Part shown: in pieces, positions 1 through 8,693 of the stretch
Position numbering within the stretch: position 1 is the first letter of the stretch
How the letters are laid out: each line of letters opens with the position of its first letter
Assembly: GCA_020073565.1 (NCBI GenBank)
Contig: JAIQEY010000007.1
Coordinates: 62,001-126,000, forward strand
DNA: 64,000 nt
Reading direction: 5' to 3'
Source: Terriglobia bacterium
GTDB taxonomy: Bacteria > Acidobacteriota > Terriglobia > Terriglobales > Acidobacteriaceae
Position numbers and translations under genes: made by a program
Notes under the pieces: generated by a model
Told to the model about the DNA's origin: nothing
Databases searched by the model: none
What the model saw: only the letters and a program-made list of their open reading frames with translations

Positions 1-97
1 TCCGTTCGGGACCGAGTGGTATCCCTACCTGATGCGCCGGCTGGCAGAACGCCCGGCGAATGTTTTGTTTATTGCCAAGAACCTGTTACGCCAGTAG
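1..97 (+). CDS. Proline dehydrogenase, C-terminal end (5' part outside window)
   Basis: An open frame entering from the left edge gives 31 codons ending in TAG at 95-97. The residues include PFGTEWYPYLMRRLAERPAN, which I recognise as the C-terminal tail of bacterial proline dehydrogenases (YPYFMRRLAERPAN-type). In that family this tail closes the FAD-binding TIM barrel that oxidises proline to pyrroline-5-carboxylate. Only the last helix is visible, so it cannot be told whether the enzyme is stand-alone or PutA-like, although ending here favours a stand-alone enzyme. The reading frame and stop are seen directly; the family is recognised from the motif. Confidence 0.8.
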   Translation, partial: PFGTEWYPYLMRRLAERPANVLFIAKNLLRQ

Positions 98-560
98 ATC
101 GAGGGCGTTCGCTCCTCCGTGTTACGAAAACCGAACACGCTCTTTTTTGGTTGGGGAAAGAGGGTTGGGCAGGTTTATCGTCCATGCGAGTGGAAGCCAA
201 CCTGGTTCGAAGTCACAGCTTGCCCCCTCGGCTACGCGTGGCTCGGACGGGTTCCAGGGGTCCGTGGCTTGCGACAAGTTTGCATCGAGACCCCGGCTTC
301 CACTGCAAATCCTCCATGCCGTCGCGCGAAACGGTGGCATGGACGTTTTCCTTGGCGCACGATGGACAGACCGCGGAAAAGCTCGATGTTGCGCTTGATT
401 TTGGGTGGCGCAGTGCTTTAGCACTGCGATTCAGGCTTATTTTCAGTCGGGGCTTTAGCCCCTGCGGTCAGTCTGCCGATCACAACCTCTTTACTCGCGC
501 CACTGAGTTGTTGAACATGTGATCGCGCTTTAGCGCAGCCGCCCATCGTGCAGCCCGGCG
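98..560. other. Intergenic stretch with three CTTTAG-centred palindromes
   Basis: No convincing gene: the overlapping open frames here lack family features. Three palindromes share the centre CTTTAG but have different arms: GCAGTG/CACTGC at 410-427, GGGG/CCCC at 449-462 and GCG/CGC at 525-536. They lie between the tail of the proline dehydrogenase gene and the convergent TonB gene. They may act in 3'-end formation or be REP-like mobile palindromes; no T-tract follows them. Confidence 0.6.
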
Positions 561-1664
561 CTAGTACAGCCGGAAGTTCACTTCGATATTCACCACGGTA
601 GCGACCGGCCGCCGATCTTTGACGGCAGGCTCGAAGCGCCACTGGCGGACGGCGTCGATAGCCTTCTGGTCGAGGCCCATGCCAAGTGTGCGCGCGACGC
701 GGATATCACAAGGCAGGCCGTCAACTCCGATGATGACTTGCAGAACGACGACGCCCTGGTACTTCGCCTTCCGCGCTTCTTCGGAGTATTCAGGCTCGGG
801 ATCGTAAATAGCGCGAGGTGCGCTCACGCTTCCACCGACCCGGTACACATCGCCGCCAATGCCGCCTCCGCTCCCGGGACCCACACCTGGGCCCCTGCCC
901 GGGCCGACTCCGCCCTCCAATCCACGGCCAATGCCGCCGCCACTGCCGGTTCCGTTCGACGGAGGTCCGACGATGCCAGCGAGCGGATCTCCGATCGGTC
1001 CGTTCTGCGGGAACGACAGACTGGGCGGGCCGACGACCGTCGGATCGGCCGTCAGTCTCGGATGCTCGTTGCGGACCACGATTGCGGGCGGCGTGATCTG
1101 CTCTCTCGCGAAACGCGGCGGGTTGCCTTGAGACGCTTGCAGGTCGTCCCGATCGCCGCCTCCCCCACCGCCTCCCGCTCGATCGGGCGCGGGTGGAAGA
1201 AGGTAGGGGCTGATGTCGGTTACAACTGAAGACGAAACTCTGGGAACTTCGTTTTCGCTCCGTGCCGCGAAAATGCCCACCGTCACGAGCAGGGCCAAGG
1301 CCGCCGTGTGAGCCAGGGCCGAAGCTACGAAACTCCTGCGGTGTATTGGATAGACACCGTAACCTGCGCCGAAAAGCGTGGGAAGTATTTCGTCGGACGA
1401 CCCGGCGCTCGCTCTCTTTGTTGAGGTGACGATCGTGCGCGCAATCAGCCTGGAATCTGCACGCGCAGCGGCGCTCGCCCCTTGCTCCATCAGATCGGCC
1501 TTCAGACATGCCTTGAAATCCGGGTCCGGAAGCGTGCGCAGATCCGCTGCAACCGCCAACAGTTCGCGGAGAGCCGGATCGGAACTCGGCGGCTCAGAGT
1601 CTGCGTGGGCAAGAAGGGTTGCGATATTTTCATCGAGTTGATCGACTATGGACGCATTCATCAT
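561..1664 (-). CDS. TonB C-terminal domain protein (energy-transducer-like), partner of ECF sigma factor
   Basis: The protein has about 367 residues. One hydrophobic segment lies near residues 114-136 (SFVASALAHTAALALLVTVG). A Pro/Gly-rich periplasmic linker follows, with a long glycine run near the middle, and then a C-terminal TonB fold containing YSEEARKAKYQGVVVLQV and a QWRFEPA motif. This family couples inner-membrane energy to outer-membrane receptors or simply spans the periplasm. I chose the ATG at 1664 because GGGAG precedes it; the longer frame would need a TTG. It overlaps the 3' end of the upstream ECF sigma gene by about 35 bp, so the two are probably co-translated. The N-terminal 110 residues, before the membrane segment, could be a sigma-interaction region (inference). 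Confidence 0.8.
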   Translation of the reverse strand: MMNASIVDQLDENIATLLAHADSEPPSSDPALRELLAVAADLRTLPDPDFKACLKADLMEQGASAAARADSRLIARTIVTSTKRASAGSSDEILPTLFGAGYGVYPIHRRSFVASALAHTAALALLVTVGIFAARSENEVPRVSSSVVTDISPYLLPPAPDRAGGGGGGGDRDDLQASQGNPPRFAREQITPPAIVVRNEHPRLTADPTVVGPPSLSFPQNGPIGDPLAGIVGPPSNGTGSGGGIGRGLEGGVGPGRGPGVGPGSGGGIGGDVYRVGGSVSAPRAIYDPEPEYSEEARKAKYQGVVVLQVIIGVDGLPCDIRVARTLGMGLDQKAIDAVRQWRFEPAVKDRRPVATVVNIEVNFRLY

Positions 1665-2253
1665 GGCGACTCCCAATTCTCATTCTCAAGTTCTGTAGCG
1701 CGCGGAACTGCAACTGCTTGATCGCTCCTTCACTGCGGCCAAGTTCCAGGGCAATCTCGCGCACGCTCTTCTGATCGACAAAGCGCCGCACGATCACCAG
1801 GCGCTGGTCCTGCGGAAGCTCGCCAACTAACTGGTAAAGCATGGCGCGCTCCTCAATCTTCGGGTCAGTAATCCGGACGCCGATACTCTTCGGGTCGACC
1901 ATCGTGGCTTCGATGGTGTCACCCGCCGCGTCCCCTCGCTCCAGATCGTTCGCGGGGTCTTCTGGATGCTTCGCGGAGTGCCGCCAGCGATCGGCCAGCA
2001 GGTGAGCGGCGATCCCCATCAGCCACGCTGCGAACGGAAGGCCGCGCCACTCGAAGCGCGCCAGATCGCGCAGCGCCTGGTGAAAAACTTCCGCGGTCAG
2101 ATCTTCAGCATCGTGGCGGTGTGCAACACGCCGCGAAACGTACGCGTACACGCGGTTGAAGTTGCTTTCATACAGTTCGGCAAAGCGGGACGGGTCGAGC
2201 TGCGCTGCCGCCACCAGGACCTGCTCGTCGACTCCGTTCTCAAGGACCTTCAA
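1630..2253 (-). CDS. ECF-type RNA polymerase sigma factor
   Basis: The protein has 207 residues. The region 2 signature is VYAYVSRRVAHRHDAEDLTAEVFHQA, seen here in shortened form as the RRVAHRHDAEDLTAEVF segment. Region 4 is an HTH near residues 160-195 (VREIALELGRSEGAIKQLQF). The start is a TTG at 2253 with GGAG six bases upstream; no ATG nearby fits as well. It is followed with a short overlap by a TonB-domain membrane protein rather than a classical anti-sigma factor, a pairing I associate with Acidobacteriota. It probably directs RNA polymerase to envelope or stress promoters; the targets cannot be seen. Confidence 0.88.
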   Translation of the reverse strand: MKVLENGVDEQVLVAAAQLDPSRFAELYESNFNRVYAYVSRRVAHRHDAEDLTAEVFHQALRDLARFEWRGLPFAAWLMGIAAHLLADRWRHSAKHPEDPANDLERGDAAGDTIEATMVDPKSIGVRITDPKIEERAMLYQLVGELPQDQRLVIVRRFVDQKSVREIALELGRSEGAIKQLQFRALQNLRMRIGSRHDECVHSRSTR

Positions 2254-2400
2254 ACCATTCTCCGTGAGAGGCCATTTCTGCTTAGTTGATCGTGGGATGC
2301 GGGCAAAAGGTTACGGGGAGGACAAGAATATTTTGAAGGCTTCCGGGATAGTGGGCGTTCCGCTTGAGAGTGATTTCGGAGGCTTGAACGTGGAAGCGGC

Positions 2401-3060
2401 CTACTCTTCCGGACCTTCGGGTTGCAGGCCGTCATCCGGGGCGAGTGGAAGCCGGGAGGCGCCGCGGAGCAGGCTGCGCTCCTGCTGTGAGAACTCGCTA
2501 TTGAGCTGGGGTGAGTTGATGCGGTGCTCGCGCTGTTCGGGCGTCAAGTTACGCATGCCGTCAATCGCCCTTTTGACGGCTTGGCGGCGGTCGGGCGGCA
2601 ACTGCCGGAACTGCTGAAAGATAGCTCGCGCCTCTTGCTTCTGGCCGGCCGTCAGGTGCTCCCAGGTCTCCATGCGCCTGAGGATCTGCTGCTGCCGTTG
2701 CGGGGGCAGGCTGGAGAAACGCTGCAGCCGCCGCAGCAACTGCGCCTGACGCGGCGGAGAAAGCTTCTTGAACTGTGGATCGCTTTCGAGCGAGCGGCGC
2801 TGCTGGTCCGGAGGCAAATCTTTGTAGCGGCGCAGCCAGTCTCCGGCATGGCCGGGCTGGTTTGGCGCACCATGTTCGGCGGTGCCCTGCCGGGCGCGAG
2901 CTCCCTGCTGTTTTTGGCGTTCCTGCTGTTGTGCCCGCTCTTGGCGTCTTTCCTGTCGCATCTGCTGCCGGGCACGCCAGGTCGGCACCTGGGCCTGGGC
3001 GCACGCCAGTGCGAGCACCAGCGCCCCTGCCAGCACGCATGCGAGTTTTCCCGGGCCCAT
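2401..3060 (-). CDS. DUF3106-type secreted protein
   Basis: The protein has 219 residues. A signal peptide is apparent (ACVLAGALVLALACAQAQ, residues 7-24). A Gln/Arg-rich stretch follows, and then repeated helical units of the type W...YxxLPPxQQRR, LSPxRQxxLLRRLQ and LPPxRRQAV, which resemble DUF3106. The family is common in Acidobacteriota, is probably periplasmic, and has no established function. It lies 13 bp downstream of an anti-sigma factor gene on the same strand, so it probably belongs to that sigma/anti-sigma operon. The composition is unusually rich in Gln and Arg. Confidence 0.75.
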   Translation of the reverse strand: MGPGKLACVLAGALVLALACAQAQVPTWRARQQMRQERRQERAQQQERQKQQGARARQGTAEHGAPNQPGHAGDWLRRYKDLPPDQQRRSLESDPQFKKLSPPRQAQLLRRLQRFSSLPPQRQQQILRRMETWEHLTAGQKQEARAIFQQFRQLPPDRRQAVKRAIDGMRNLTPEQREHRINSPQLNSEFSQQERSLLRGASRLPLAPDDGLQPEGPEE

Positions 3061-3073
3061 GGCTGATTCCTGA

Positions 3074-3583
3074 CTACGGATTTGCCGTCACGTCGTCCTG
3101 CACCTGCAATTCGTCGAGCATGTCGAAGTCCGCATACAACTCGTTGTTTCTCTCGAGCGCCTGCAGATCGCCCACCGCGGACCCAGGCAGAACCGGAACG
3201 GAAAGCTCAGGAGGCTTGGTGTTGATCGCCTCGGCCTGAGTTAGGTACGACGCAGTATACGACCTGGTGCCAACCACGATCGCGCCCGCCACCAACACCG
3301 CGGCGGCCAGCGACAGCGCCCATGCCGGACGGCGCAGCCAGTGCAGCCACCCGGCAGCTGGGCGCGCCCTCTCTTCGCGGAAGCGGGCCTCGAGCCGCGT
3401 GTCGAAATACGGCGAGGGCTCGGGGGCCTTCCACTCGTCCAGGAGCGCCATGGTTTGATAAAAACCCTGCAGCTTGGCCGCACAGGTGGCGCAGGAGGCG
3501 ATGTGCTTCTCGACCTCCGGCGTACCCGCACTGATGCCAGCGGCCAGGTCCGGCAACAGTTCGCGAATTTCAGTGCAATTCAT
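3074..3583 (-). CDS. Anti-sigma factor with zf-HC2 domain
   Basis: The protein has 169 residues. The N-terminus carries the zinc-binding anti-sigma pattern C3 ... H27-x3-C31-x2-C34. A single membrane helix lies near residues 86-105 (WALSLAAAVLVAGAIVVGT), and a periplasmic tail of about 60 residues follows. The start codon overlaps the stop of the upstream sigma factor gene as ATGA, a sign of translational coupling and strong evidence that the two are a cognate pair. By family knowledge it holds the sigma factor inactive at the membrane until a signal arrives. Confidence 0.88.
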   Translation of the reverse strand: MNCTEIRELLPDLAAGISAGTPEVEKHIASCATCAAKLQGFYQTMALLDEWKAPEPSPYFDTRLEARFREERARPAAGWLHWLRRPAWALSLAAAVLVAGAIVVGTRSYTASYLTQAEAINTKPPELSVPVLPGSAVGDLQALERNNELYADFDMLDELQVQDDVTANP

Positions 3584-4374
3584 CTTACTTCCCCTGACTT
3601 CGCCACAAATTCCTTGAGCTGCTCGCGCAACGTTTCATAGGCACGAAACAGCAACGACTTGGTAGCCGACTCGCTCAGCTTGAGCACGTCGGCAATCTGA
3701 CGATAATCCATCTGCTGATACTTGTGCATAATGACGGCCATGCGCTGGCGTTCCGGCAGGGCGTTCACCTTGCTGCGGATGGCGGCGAGCCGCTCCCGCT
3801 TGAGTATTTGTTCTTCCACCGTGAGCGTCTCGTCGGCCAAGTCGGGGGTAGTGCCGGTTTCCCGATCGGGCTCATCCAGACGCACCGTAACTTCCGGCCG
3901 CTCGTGGCGTGTATCACGCGCGTGGTTGACCGCAAGGTTAGTCGCGATGCGATAGAGCCACGTGCTGAATTTCGCGCTCGCTTCATAATTCGAGCGCGAG
4001 CGGTACACGCGCAGAAACACTTCCTGCGCCAGTTCCTCGGCCGCCGCCGGGTTGTGGCACATTCGATACAGGAAGCCCACCATGGGGCGCCGGTATTTCT
4101 GCACCAGATAGGCGAAGGCCGACTCGTCGCCCGTCTTAACCCGCAGCATCACATCGGCGTCAGAGACAGCCTCAGCAGAATTCGCCATAGTGGCGGGCGC
4201 AGACGGCGACCCCGCAAAGGAAAGCAGTCCCCGGTCGATGGCTACACTGCTCACGTCTGTAGAAACCCCATTGGAGGGAGAAAGTTGCGCGCCCTCCGGG
4301 GCAGATGCGGACGCAGAAGTGCTTTCCTGTGAATTGCTTACGGGACGAGCGCCGGGTATGCCGTGAGGGGCCAT
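3580..4374 (-). CDS. ECF RNA polymerase sigma factor (RpoE-like)
   Basis: The core from MANSAEAVSDADVMLRVKTG onward is a standard sigma-70 region 2 (FAYLVQKYRRPMVGFLYRMC, AAEELAQEVFLRVYR, WLYRIATNLAVNHARD). Region 4 is LPERQRMAVIMHKYQQMDYR with an HTH near the C-terminus. The N-terminal extension is long and low in complexity (Ser/Ala/Pro). The frame is open to a GTG at 4476; the ATG at 4374 and the ATG at 4188 are alternatives, and none has a clear ribosome binding site, so the start is uncertain. It overlaps the zf-HC2 anti-sigma gene by ATGA. Confidence 0.85.
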   Translation of the reverse strand: MAPHGIPGARPVSNSQESTSASASAPEGAQLSPSNGVSTDVSSVAIDRGLLSFAGSPSAPATMANSAEAVSDADVMLRVKTGDESAFAYLVQKYRRPMVGFLYRMCHNPAAAEELAQEVFLRVYRSRSNYEASAKFSTWLYRIATNLAVNHARDTRHERPEVTVRLDEPDRETGTTPDLADETLTVEEQILKRERLAAIRSKVNALPERQRMAVIMHKYQQMDYRQIADVLKLSESATKSLLFRAYETLREQLKEFVAKSGEVR

Positions 4375-4481
4375 AGGAGAGGCTGCAAAAAGGCTATCCG
4401 GAGCGGCGGAGGCGGTCAAGGGGCGGAGAGGATGCCGAAAGGACGGACACGATTTGTTACAATTGCCAAACCGCACACAGT

Positions 4482-4556
4482 GGGCGCTTAACTCAGCGGT
4501 AGAGTGCCATCTTCACACGGTGGAAGTCATAGGTTCGAATCCTATAGCGCCCACCA
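4482..4556 (+). tRNA. tRNA-Val (CAC)
   Basis: A complete cloverleaf can be folded by hand. The acceptor pair is GGGCGCT/AGCGCCC, the D-arm is ACTC/GAGT, the anticodon stem CCATC/GGTGG encloses the loop TTCACAC (anticodon CAC), the T-loop is TTCGAAT, and discriminator A is followed by an encoded CCA at 4554-4556. A TACAAT -10-like box sits at 4458-4463, without an obvious -35. The gene starts just upstream of the divergent ECF sigma gene. Confidence 0.95.
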
Positions 4557-4810
4557 TCTCGCCGGTAAAATGCGGCACGCAAAGCGTCCAATCGCGCACC
4601 GGTCCTGTACAAGCGACTACTGTGTTTTTCTCTCCATCGCGGCCCGGGTTCCTTATAATGACCGGATAGTCGTGGGGAAGGTTTGCCTGCTGTCGGTAAG
4701 TACGCGCAGCCTCTCAATTCTCGATTCTTCTTCAGGTCGTGGTCCGCACAGCGCGGCCGCAACGTAAAGCGATCGTTCCCCGGGCCAAATTTCTCAGCGG
4801 AGCTGACACC

Positions 4811-5323
4811 ATGCCCTTCGAATTTGTGCTTAACGGGCGCCCCACCCGCGTGGATGTGCCCGCCAACATGCCTCTGTTGTGGGTGATCCGCGATGTTCTG
4901 AACCTGCGCGGCACGAAGTACGGATGCGGCATGGCCCTGTGCGGCGCTTGTACGGTGCACATTGACGGCGAAGCCACGCGCTCCTGTGTGACCGATGTTT
5001 CCAGCGTCGTTGGCAAGAAGATTACGACCATCGAGGGCCTCTCATCGGATGGCTCCCACCCCGCGCAATTGGCGTGGCAGGAGGTTGACGTGCCGCAGTG
5101 CGGCTACTGCCAGGCCGGACAGATCATGTCGGCGGCGGCGCTGCTGGCGAAGACTCCCCGACCCACCAACGCCCAGATTGATGAAGCGATGGAAGGCAAC
5201 CTGTGCCGCTGTGGAACCTACCTTCGCATTCGTGAGGCGATTCACCGGGCAGCGGCCATGTCTGCCGGGAAAGCAAAACCGGCGGCCGCACCCGCGACTT
5301 CCCAAAATCGTTTAGGGGCCTGA
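4811..5323 (+). CDS. 2Fe-2S subunit of molybdenum hydroxylase (IorA-like)
   Basis: The protein has 170 residues. The N-terminal plant-type ferredoxin domain has the cluster cysteines [17 protein letters not shown] near residues 39-55. The C-terminal helical 2Fe-2S domain has [10 protein letters not shown] and [11 protein letters not shown]. This is the small subunit of xanthine-oxidase-family enzymes and passes electrons from the molybdenum cofactor. The start at 4811 is preceded by GGAG and removes a spurious 24-residue extension. It sits 15 bp ahead of the molybdopterin subunit. No FAD subunit is present, as in isoquinoline 1-oxidoreductase and membrane aldehyde dehydrogenases, which pass electrons to cytochromes. 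Confidence 0.9.
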   Translation: MPFEFVLNGRPTRVDVPANMPLLWVIRDVLNLRGTKYGCGMALCGACTVHIDGEATRSCVTDVSSVVGKKITTIEGLSSDGSHPAQLAWQEVDVPQCGYCQAGQIMSAAALLAKTPRPTNAQIDEAMEGNLCRCGTYLRIREAIHRAAAMSAGKAKPAAAPATSQNRLGA

Positions 5324-5338
5324 AATCAAGGAGGCGCC

Positions 5339-7591
5339 ATGCCAACTGTTCTCGGATCTGTTCGGATGGATCGTCGTGGGGCGGATCGTCACATGATTGA
5401 TCGTCGCTCATTTCTTCGCGTGACCGCCATGGCCGGTGGCGGCATGGTGCTCAGTCTGTACCTCGACCCGCTGCTGCCAGGACAAGGGCCATCTCCCGCT
5501 CCGCCGCTCGCACCCAGCGCCTTCGTGCGGATCGCAGCAGATGGAACCGTTACCATCATGGCGAAGAACCCCGAGGTCGGTCAGGGAGTGAAGACGATGC
5601 TCCCCATGCTGATCGCCGAAGAACTCGATGTGGACTGGAAGGATGTGAAGATCGAGCAGGCCGATGTGGATGAGTCGAAGTATGGCACGCAGTTTGCCGG
5701 CGGCAGCCGGGCGACTCCGTTGCATTGGGATTCGTTGCGGCGCGTGGGAGCCGCGATGCGGCAGATGCTGGTCGCAGCGGCAGCGCAATCCTGGAACGTA
5801 GCCGAGCCGGAATGCACAACGTCGTCCGGCCGCGTCCACAACGCCAAGCGTTCCGTCGGATACGGAGAACTGGCGGCTAAGGCTGCCAGCCTGACTCCGC
5901 CCGATTTGAAAGCGATTCGGTTGAAGGATCCGAAGGACTACAAAATCATCGGTCAACCGATCCCGGGTGTAGACAACCACGCGATCGTGACCGGCAAGCC
6001 GATTTTCGGAATTGATTTCACCCTCCCGGATATGCTGTGGGCGGTGTTTGAGAAATGTCCCGTGTTCGGCGGCAAAGCGGTCAGCGCGAATCTCGACGCC
6101 ATCAAGGCCCTGCCCGGAGTGCGCCATGCCTTCATAGTTGCAGGCGACGGCGATCCGATGAGCCTGAGCAGCGGCGTGGCCATTGTCGCCGACAACTGGT
6201 GGGCCGCCCGCACCGCGCGCGAGAAACTTGAAGTCAAGTGGAACGAAGGACCGACGGCTGCGCAAAGCAGCGCAGGGTTCGCAAGCCAGGCCGAGGAATT
6301 ATCGAAGCGGGTGCCCGCGCGCACGCTGCGGAAAGATGGCGACGTAGAGACCGCGCTCAAGGTTGCGGACAAGGTGGTGGAAGCCTCGTACTTCTACCCG
6401 TTCCTCGCGCACGCGCCCATGGAGCCGCAAAACTGCACGGCGCGCTACAAAGAAGGCAAGCTTGAGATGTGGGCTCCGTCGCAAACTCCGCAGCGAGGTT
6501 TGCCGATGGTTTCGAAAGCACTCGGCATCCCCGCCGGTGACATCACGATTCACCTGCCGCGCCTCGGCGGAGGATTCGGCCGCCGCCTCAACGACGATTA
6601 CATGGTAGAAGCCGCCTGGATTGCCAAGGTCGTCGGCGTCCCGGTGAAGCTGCTTTGGACGCGCGAAGACGACATGCGCCACGACTTCTATCGTCCCGCC
6701 GGATTCCATTTCCTGAAAGGCGGCGTCGATGCAGCTGGAAAGCTGGTAGCGTGGCGCAACCACTTCGTGACTTTCGGTGAAGGCGAGCGCTTTGCTCCCG
6801 CCGCCGGAATCGGCGAAGATGAATTTCCCGCCCGCTTCATCCCAAATTACGCGCTGCACACGTCGGTGATGCCGTTGGGCGTTCCGACGGGCGCGCTGCG
6901 TGCCCCGGGCAGCAACGGGATCGCGTTTGCCATGCAATCGTTCCTCGACGAACTGGCGCACGCTGCCGGCAAGGACCCGCTGCAATTCCGTCTTGCTCTG
7001 CTCGAAAGCGCGCCGCTGCCCTTCTCGGCGAGCAACCAGGCAGCGCCTCCAGCCAATCTATTCAATGCTCAGCGCATGCGTGGAGTACTCGAACTGGTGC
7101 GCGACAAGTCCGGCTGGGCTGCGCACAAGCCTGCCAAGGGTACCGGGATGGGAGTGGCCTTCCACTTCAGCCATCTCGGATACTTTGCCGAAGTGGTGGA
7201 CGTGCGCGTGGACGAAAAGAATCAGCTGAAGGTCAACAAGGTTTGGGTTGCAGTGGACATTGGCAGTCAGATCATCAACCCAAGCAACGCGCTGAATCAG
7301 ACGCAGGGTGCTGTGATCGACGGTCTGAGCCATCTGATGGGATACGAAATCACCATCGACCACGGCCGTGTGCAGCAAAGCAACTTCGACGACTACCCGC
7401 CCGTGCGGATCTCGCAAGCTCCGCCAGAAATTGAAGTACATTTCCGCAAGACGGAGTTCTCGCCCACCGGCCTAGGCGAACCCGCGCTGCCGCCAATCCT
7501 GCCCGCCGTGTGCAACGCGATCTTCGCCGCCACCGGAAAAAGGATCCGCAAGCTGCCGCTCGCGAAGAACGGTTTCAGCTGGGCCACGTAG
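5339..7591 (+). CDS. Molybdopterin-binding subunit, isoquinoline 1-oxidoreductase/aldehyde dehydrogenase type (IorB-like)
   Basis: The protein has 750 residues. A Tat motif RRSFLR lies near residues 22-27, before the hydrophobic segment [15 protein letters not shown], so export to the periplasm is likely. The catalytic domain has the molybdopterin-binding loop GGGFGRR near residue 413 and the family glutamate in GLGEP at residue 714. The ATG at 5339 follows a near-perfect AAGGAGG, which favours the long n-region over the ATG at 5393. Paired with the 2Fe-2S subunit, it should oxidise an aldehyde or N-heterocycle; the substrate cannot be deduced. No cofactor-insertion chaperone gene is adjacent. 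Confidence 0.88.
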   Translation: MPTVLGSVRMDRRGADRHMIDRRSFLRVTAMAGGGMVLSLYLDPLLPGQGPSPAPPLAPSAFVRIAADGTVTIMAKNPEVGQGVKTMLPMLIAEELDVDWKDVKIEQADVDESKYGTQFAGGSRATPLHWDSLRRVGAAMRQMLVAAAAQSWNVAEPECTTSSGRVHNAKRSVGYGELAAKAASLTPPDLKAIRLKDPKDYKIIGQPIPGVDNHAIVTGKPIFGIDFTLPDMLWAVFEKCPVFGGKAVSANLDAIKALPGVRHAFIVAGDGDPMSLSSGVAIVADNWWAARTAREKLEVKWNEGPTAAQSSAGFASQAEELSKRVPARTLRKDGDVETALKVADKVVEASYFYPFLAHAPMEPQNCTARYKEGKLEMWAPSQTPQRGLPMVSKALGIPAGDITIHLPRLGGGFGRRLNDDYMVEAAWIAKVVGVPVKLLWTREDDMRHDFYRPAGFHFLKGGVDAAGKLVAWRNHFVTFGEGERFAPAAGIGEDEFPARFIPNYALHTSVMPLGVPTGALRAPGSNGIAFAMQSFLDELAHAAGKDPLQFRLALLESAPLPFSASNQAAPPANLFNAQRMRGVLELVRDKSGWAAHKPAKGTGMGVAFHFSHLGYFAEVVDVRVDEKNQLKVNKVWVAVDIGSQIINPSNALNQTQGAVIDGLSHLMGYEITIDHGRVQQSNFDDYPPVRISQAPPEIEVHFRKTEFSPTGLGEPALPPILPAVCNAIFAATGKRIRKLPLAKNGFSWAT

Positions 7592-7624
7592 CGCCAGCAC
7601 CCCGAAGCACACGATGGGGGGGTG

Positions 7625-7655
7625 GCCCACTTCTCGCGCTTTTCGAGAAGTGGGC
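7625..7655. repeat. Palindromic hairpin, GCCCACTTCTCG arms
   Basis: Perfect 12-bp arms GCCCACTTCTCG / CGAGAAGTGGGC are separated by 7 bases. It lies 33 bp after the molybdopterin subunit stop. It could serve as a terminator hairpin, but similar CCCAC..GTGGG palindromes recur in the window (about 37761-37792), so it is more likely a dispersed REP-like unit. It sits beside the RAYT transposase remnant. Confidence 0.7.
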
Positions 7656-7687
7656 TGCCGGACAGTGCCATCGAGGCCAACTCAGGT

Positions 7688-8238
7688 TCAAGCGGCCGGC
7701 GGTCGAGTCTTCATTTTCAGGACCTGCCACTCATTCACTCTGACGGGGCCAACCTCCCCGAAGGCGTAAGCACGAAAGCTGCTCCACCGCCAGAGTTCAG
7801 GGGATGCTACCAACCCACGCTTTACTGGGTTGCGATGCATGTAGCGCAGCTTCTCGACGCGCTTGTGTGACGTCCAGACATTGAAGTCGTAGAAGCGTTT
7901 CTCCCACACGCGCGGTGGGGCAGAATCGGAGCGGCTGGTTCCAGCCAGTTTCCCTCGCTTTCCTTCCGCGATCACACGGCGCGCAAAGCCGAGTTTCAGA
8001 GCTTGCATGATCGTCGAAGGAGTCATTTCCTGCGGTTCGCTGATCAGCAGATGAGTGTGCTCGGGCATGACGACGTAGCCCACCACCACGAACTGATACC
8101 GGCGGCGCACCTGTTCGAGAACTGTCAGAAACAAATCGCGGTCTGCTCCGTGCCGAGCATCTGCCGTCGGCGATAGCAACTGCAAGTGATGAAATGAAGG
8201 TCGCCTGCCCCATAGTAGCGCTTCAGATTCCACGGCAT
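7688..8238 (-). pseudogene. REP-associated tyrosine transposase (RAYT, Y1 family), frameshifted
   Basis: The minus-strand frame from the ATG at 8238 gives the typical RAYT start (MPWNLKRYYGAGDLHFITCS). It moves out of frame near 8141-8146 by one missing base. The rest continues in another frame with DLFLTVLEQVRRRYQFVV, the HUH-like pair HTH (EHTHLL), WEKRFYDFN and YMHRNPVKRGLV. RAYTs are single-copy Y1 nucleases linked to REP palindromes. Palindromes flank this one on both sides (7625-7655 and 8332-8360). It is inactive if the frameshift is real; a sequencing error is the alternative. Confidence 0.82.
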
Positions 8239-8516
8239 GTCAGCCAGGGTAGGCGGAGCCTTGTTCTTAGCGCGGTGACGCGCTTACAGTTCAATCGTGA
8301 TGAAAAAAGTTAGGTGATCGCGACGAAAGGCCCCGCGTCTCGAAAACCGCGAGACGCGGGCCACCCCCGTCACTTACATCCGTGCTCCCCATCACCGACT
8401 CCGACTTCCACCCGTGCGACACTCCAGACTGAATGGGGCAGCGCTTTTGTGTGCCCGTCTAGAGGACGGTCTCACCCGGCGTTGCCCCAATGCTTTTCAG
8501 GCGTTCTTTGACAACA
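8239..8516. other. Intergenic stretch with one REP-like palindrome
   Basis: No gene is supported. One strong palindrome, CCCGCGTCTCG / CGAGACGCGGG with a 7-base loop, lies at 8332-8360, just upstream of the RAYT remnant. The remainder up to 8516 shows no recognisable feature apart from a CTTTGACAAC word directly before the dispersed element. Confidence 0.55.
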
Positions 8517-8634
8517 TAAGTCCTTATTCCGGAATATTTTACGTATAAGTCACCTGGAATCTAGATTTTGGAGTGTTTTCAACACCTAACTCTATGATTC
8601 CAAAAGACCAGGGGGAGGGGGGTACCCACCGTAC
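8517..8634 (+). repeat. Dispersed ~118-bp element, copy 1
   Basis: This block recurs at 39013-39135 with roughly 85 percent identity by eye. Shared landmarks in order: TAAGTCCTTATTCCGGAA, ATTTTACGTATAAGTC, TCTAGATTTTGGAGT, CCTAACTC, ATGATTCCAAAAGACC, GGGGGAGGGG and a GGTACC palindrome. Internal complementarity (TTTTGGA with TCCAAAA, GGAGT with an ACTC(C) word) suggests a folded form. It lies about 60 bp beyond the stop of a convergent minus-strand gene, as copy 2 does. It is not an insertion sequence I recognise. Confidence 0.85.
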
Positions 8635-8693
8635 TAACTGGTTAATACACCCGGATTAAATGGACAGGAAAAGAAAGAACGAAGGAGGGTTCC

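Noticed and set aside
16-522. Overlapping open frames of 100-168 codons at the left edge
   Set aside because: No family pattern, they cross palindromes, and the real frame at 1-97 is the proline dehydrogenase tail.
4493-4960. Minus-strand frame of 155 codons over tRNA-Val
   Set aside because: It is antisense to the tRNA and to the 2Fe-2S gene; the GGRYRIRTYDF-type end is a known artefact of antisense tRNA translation.
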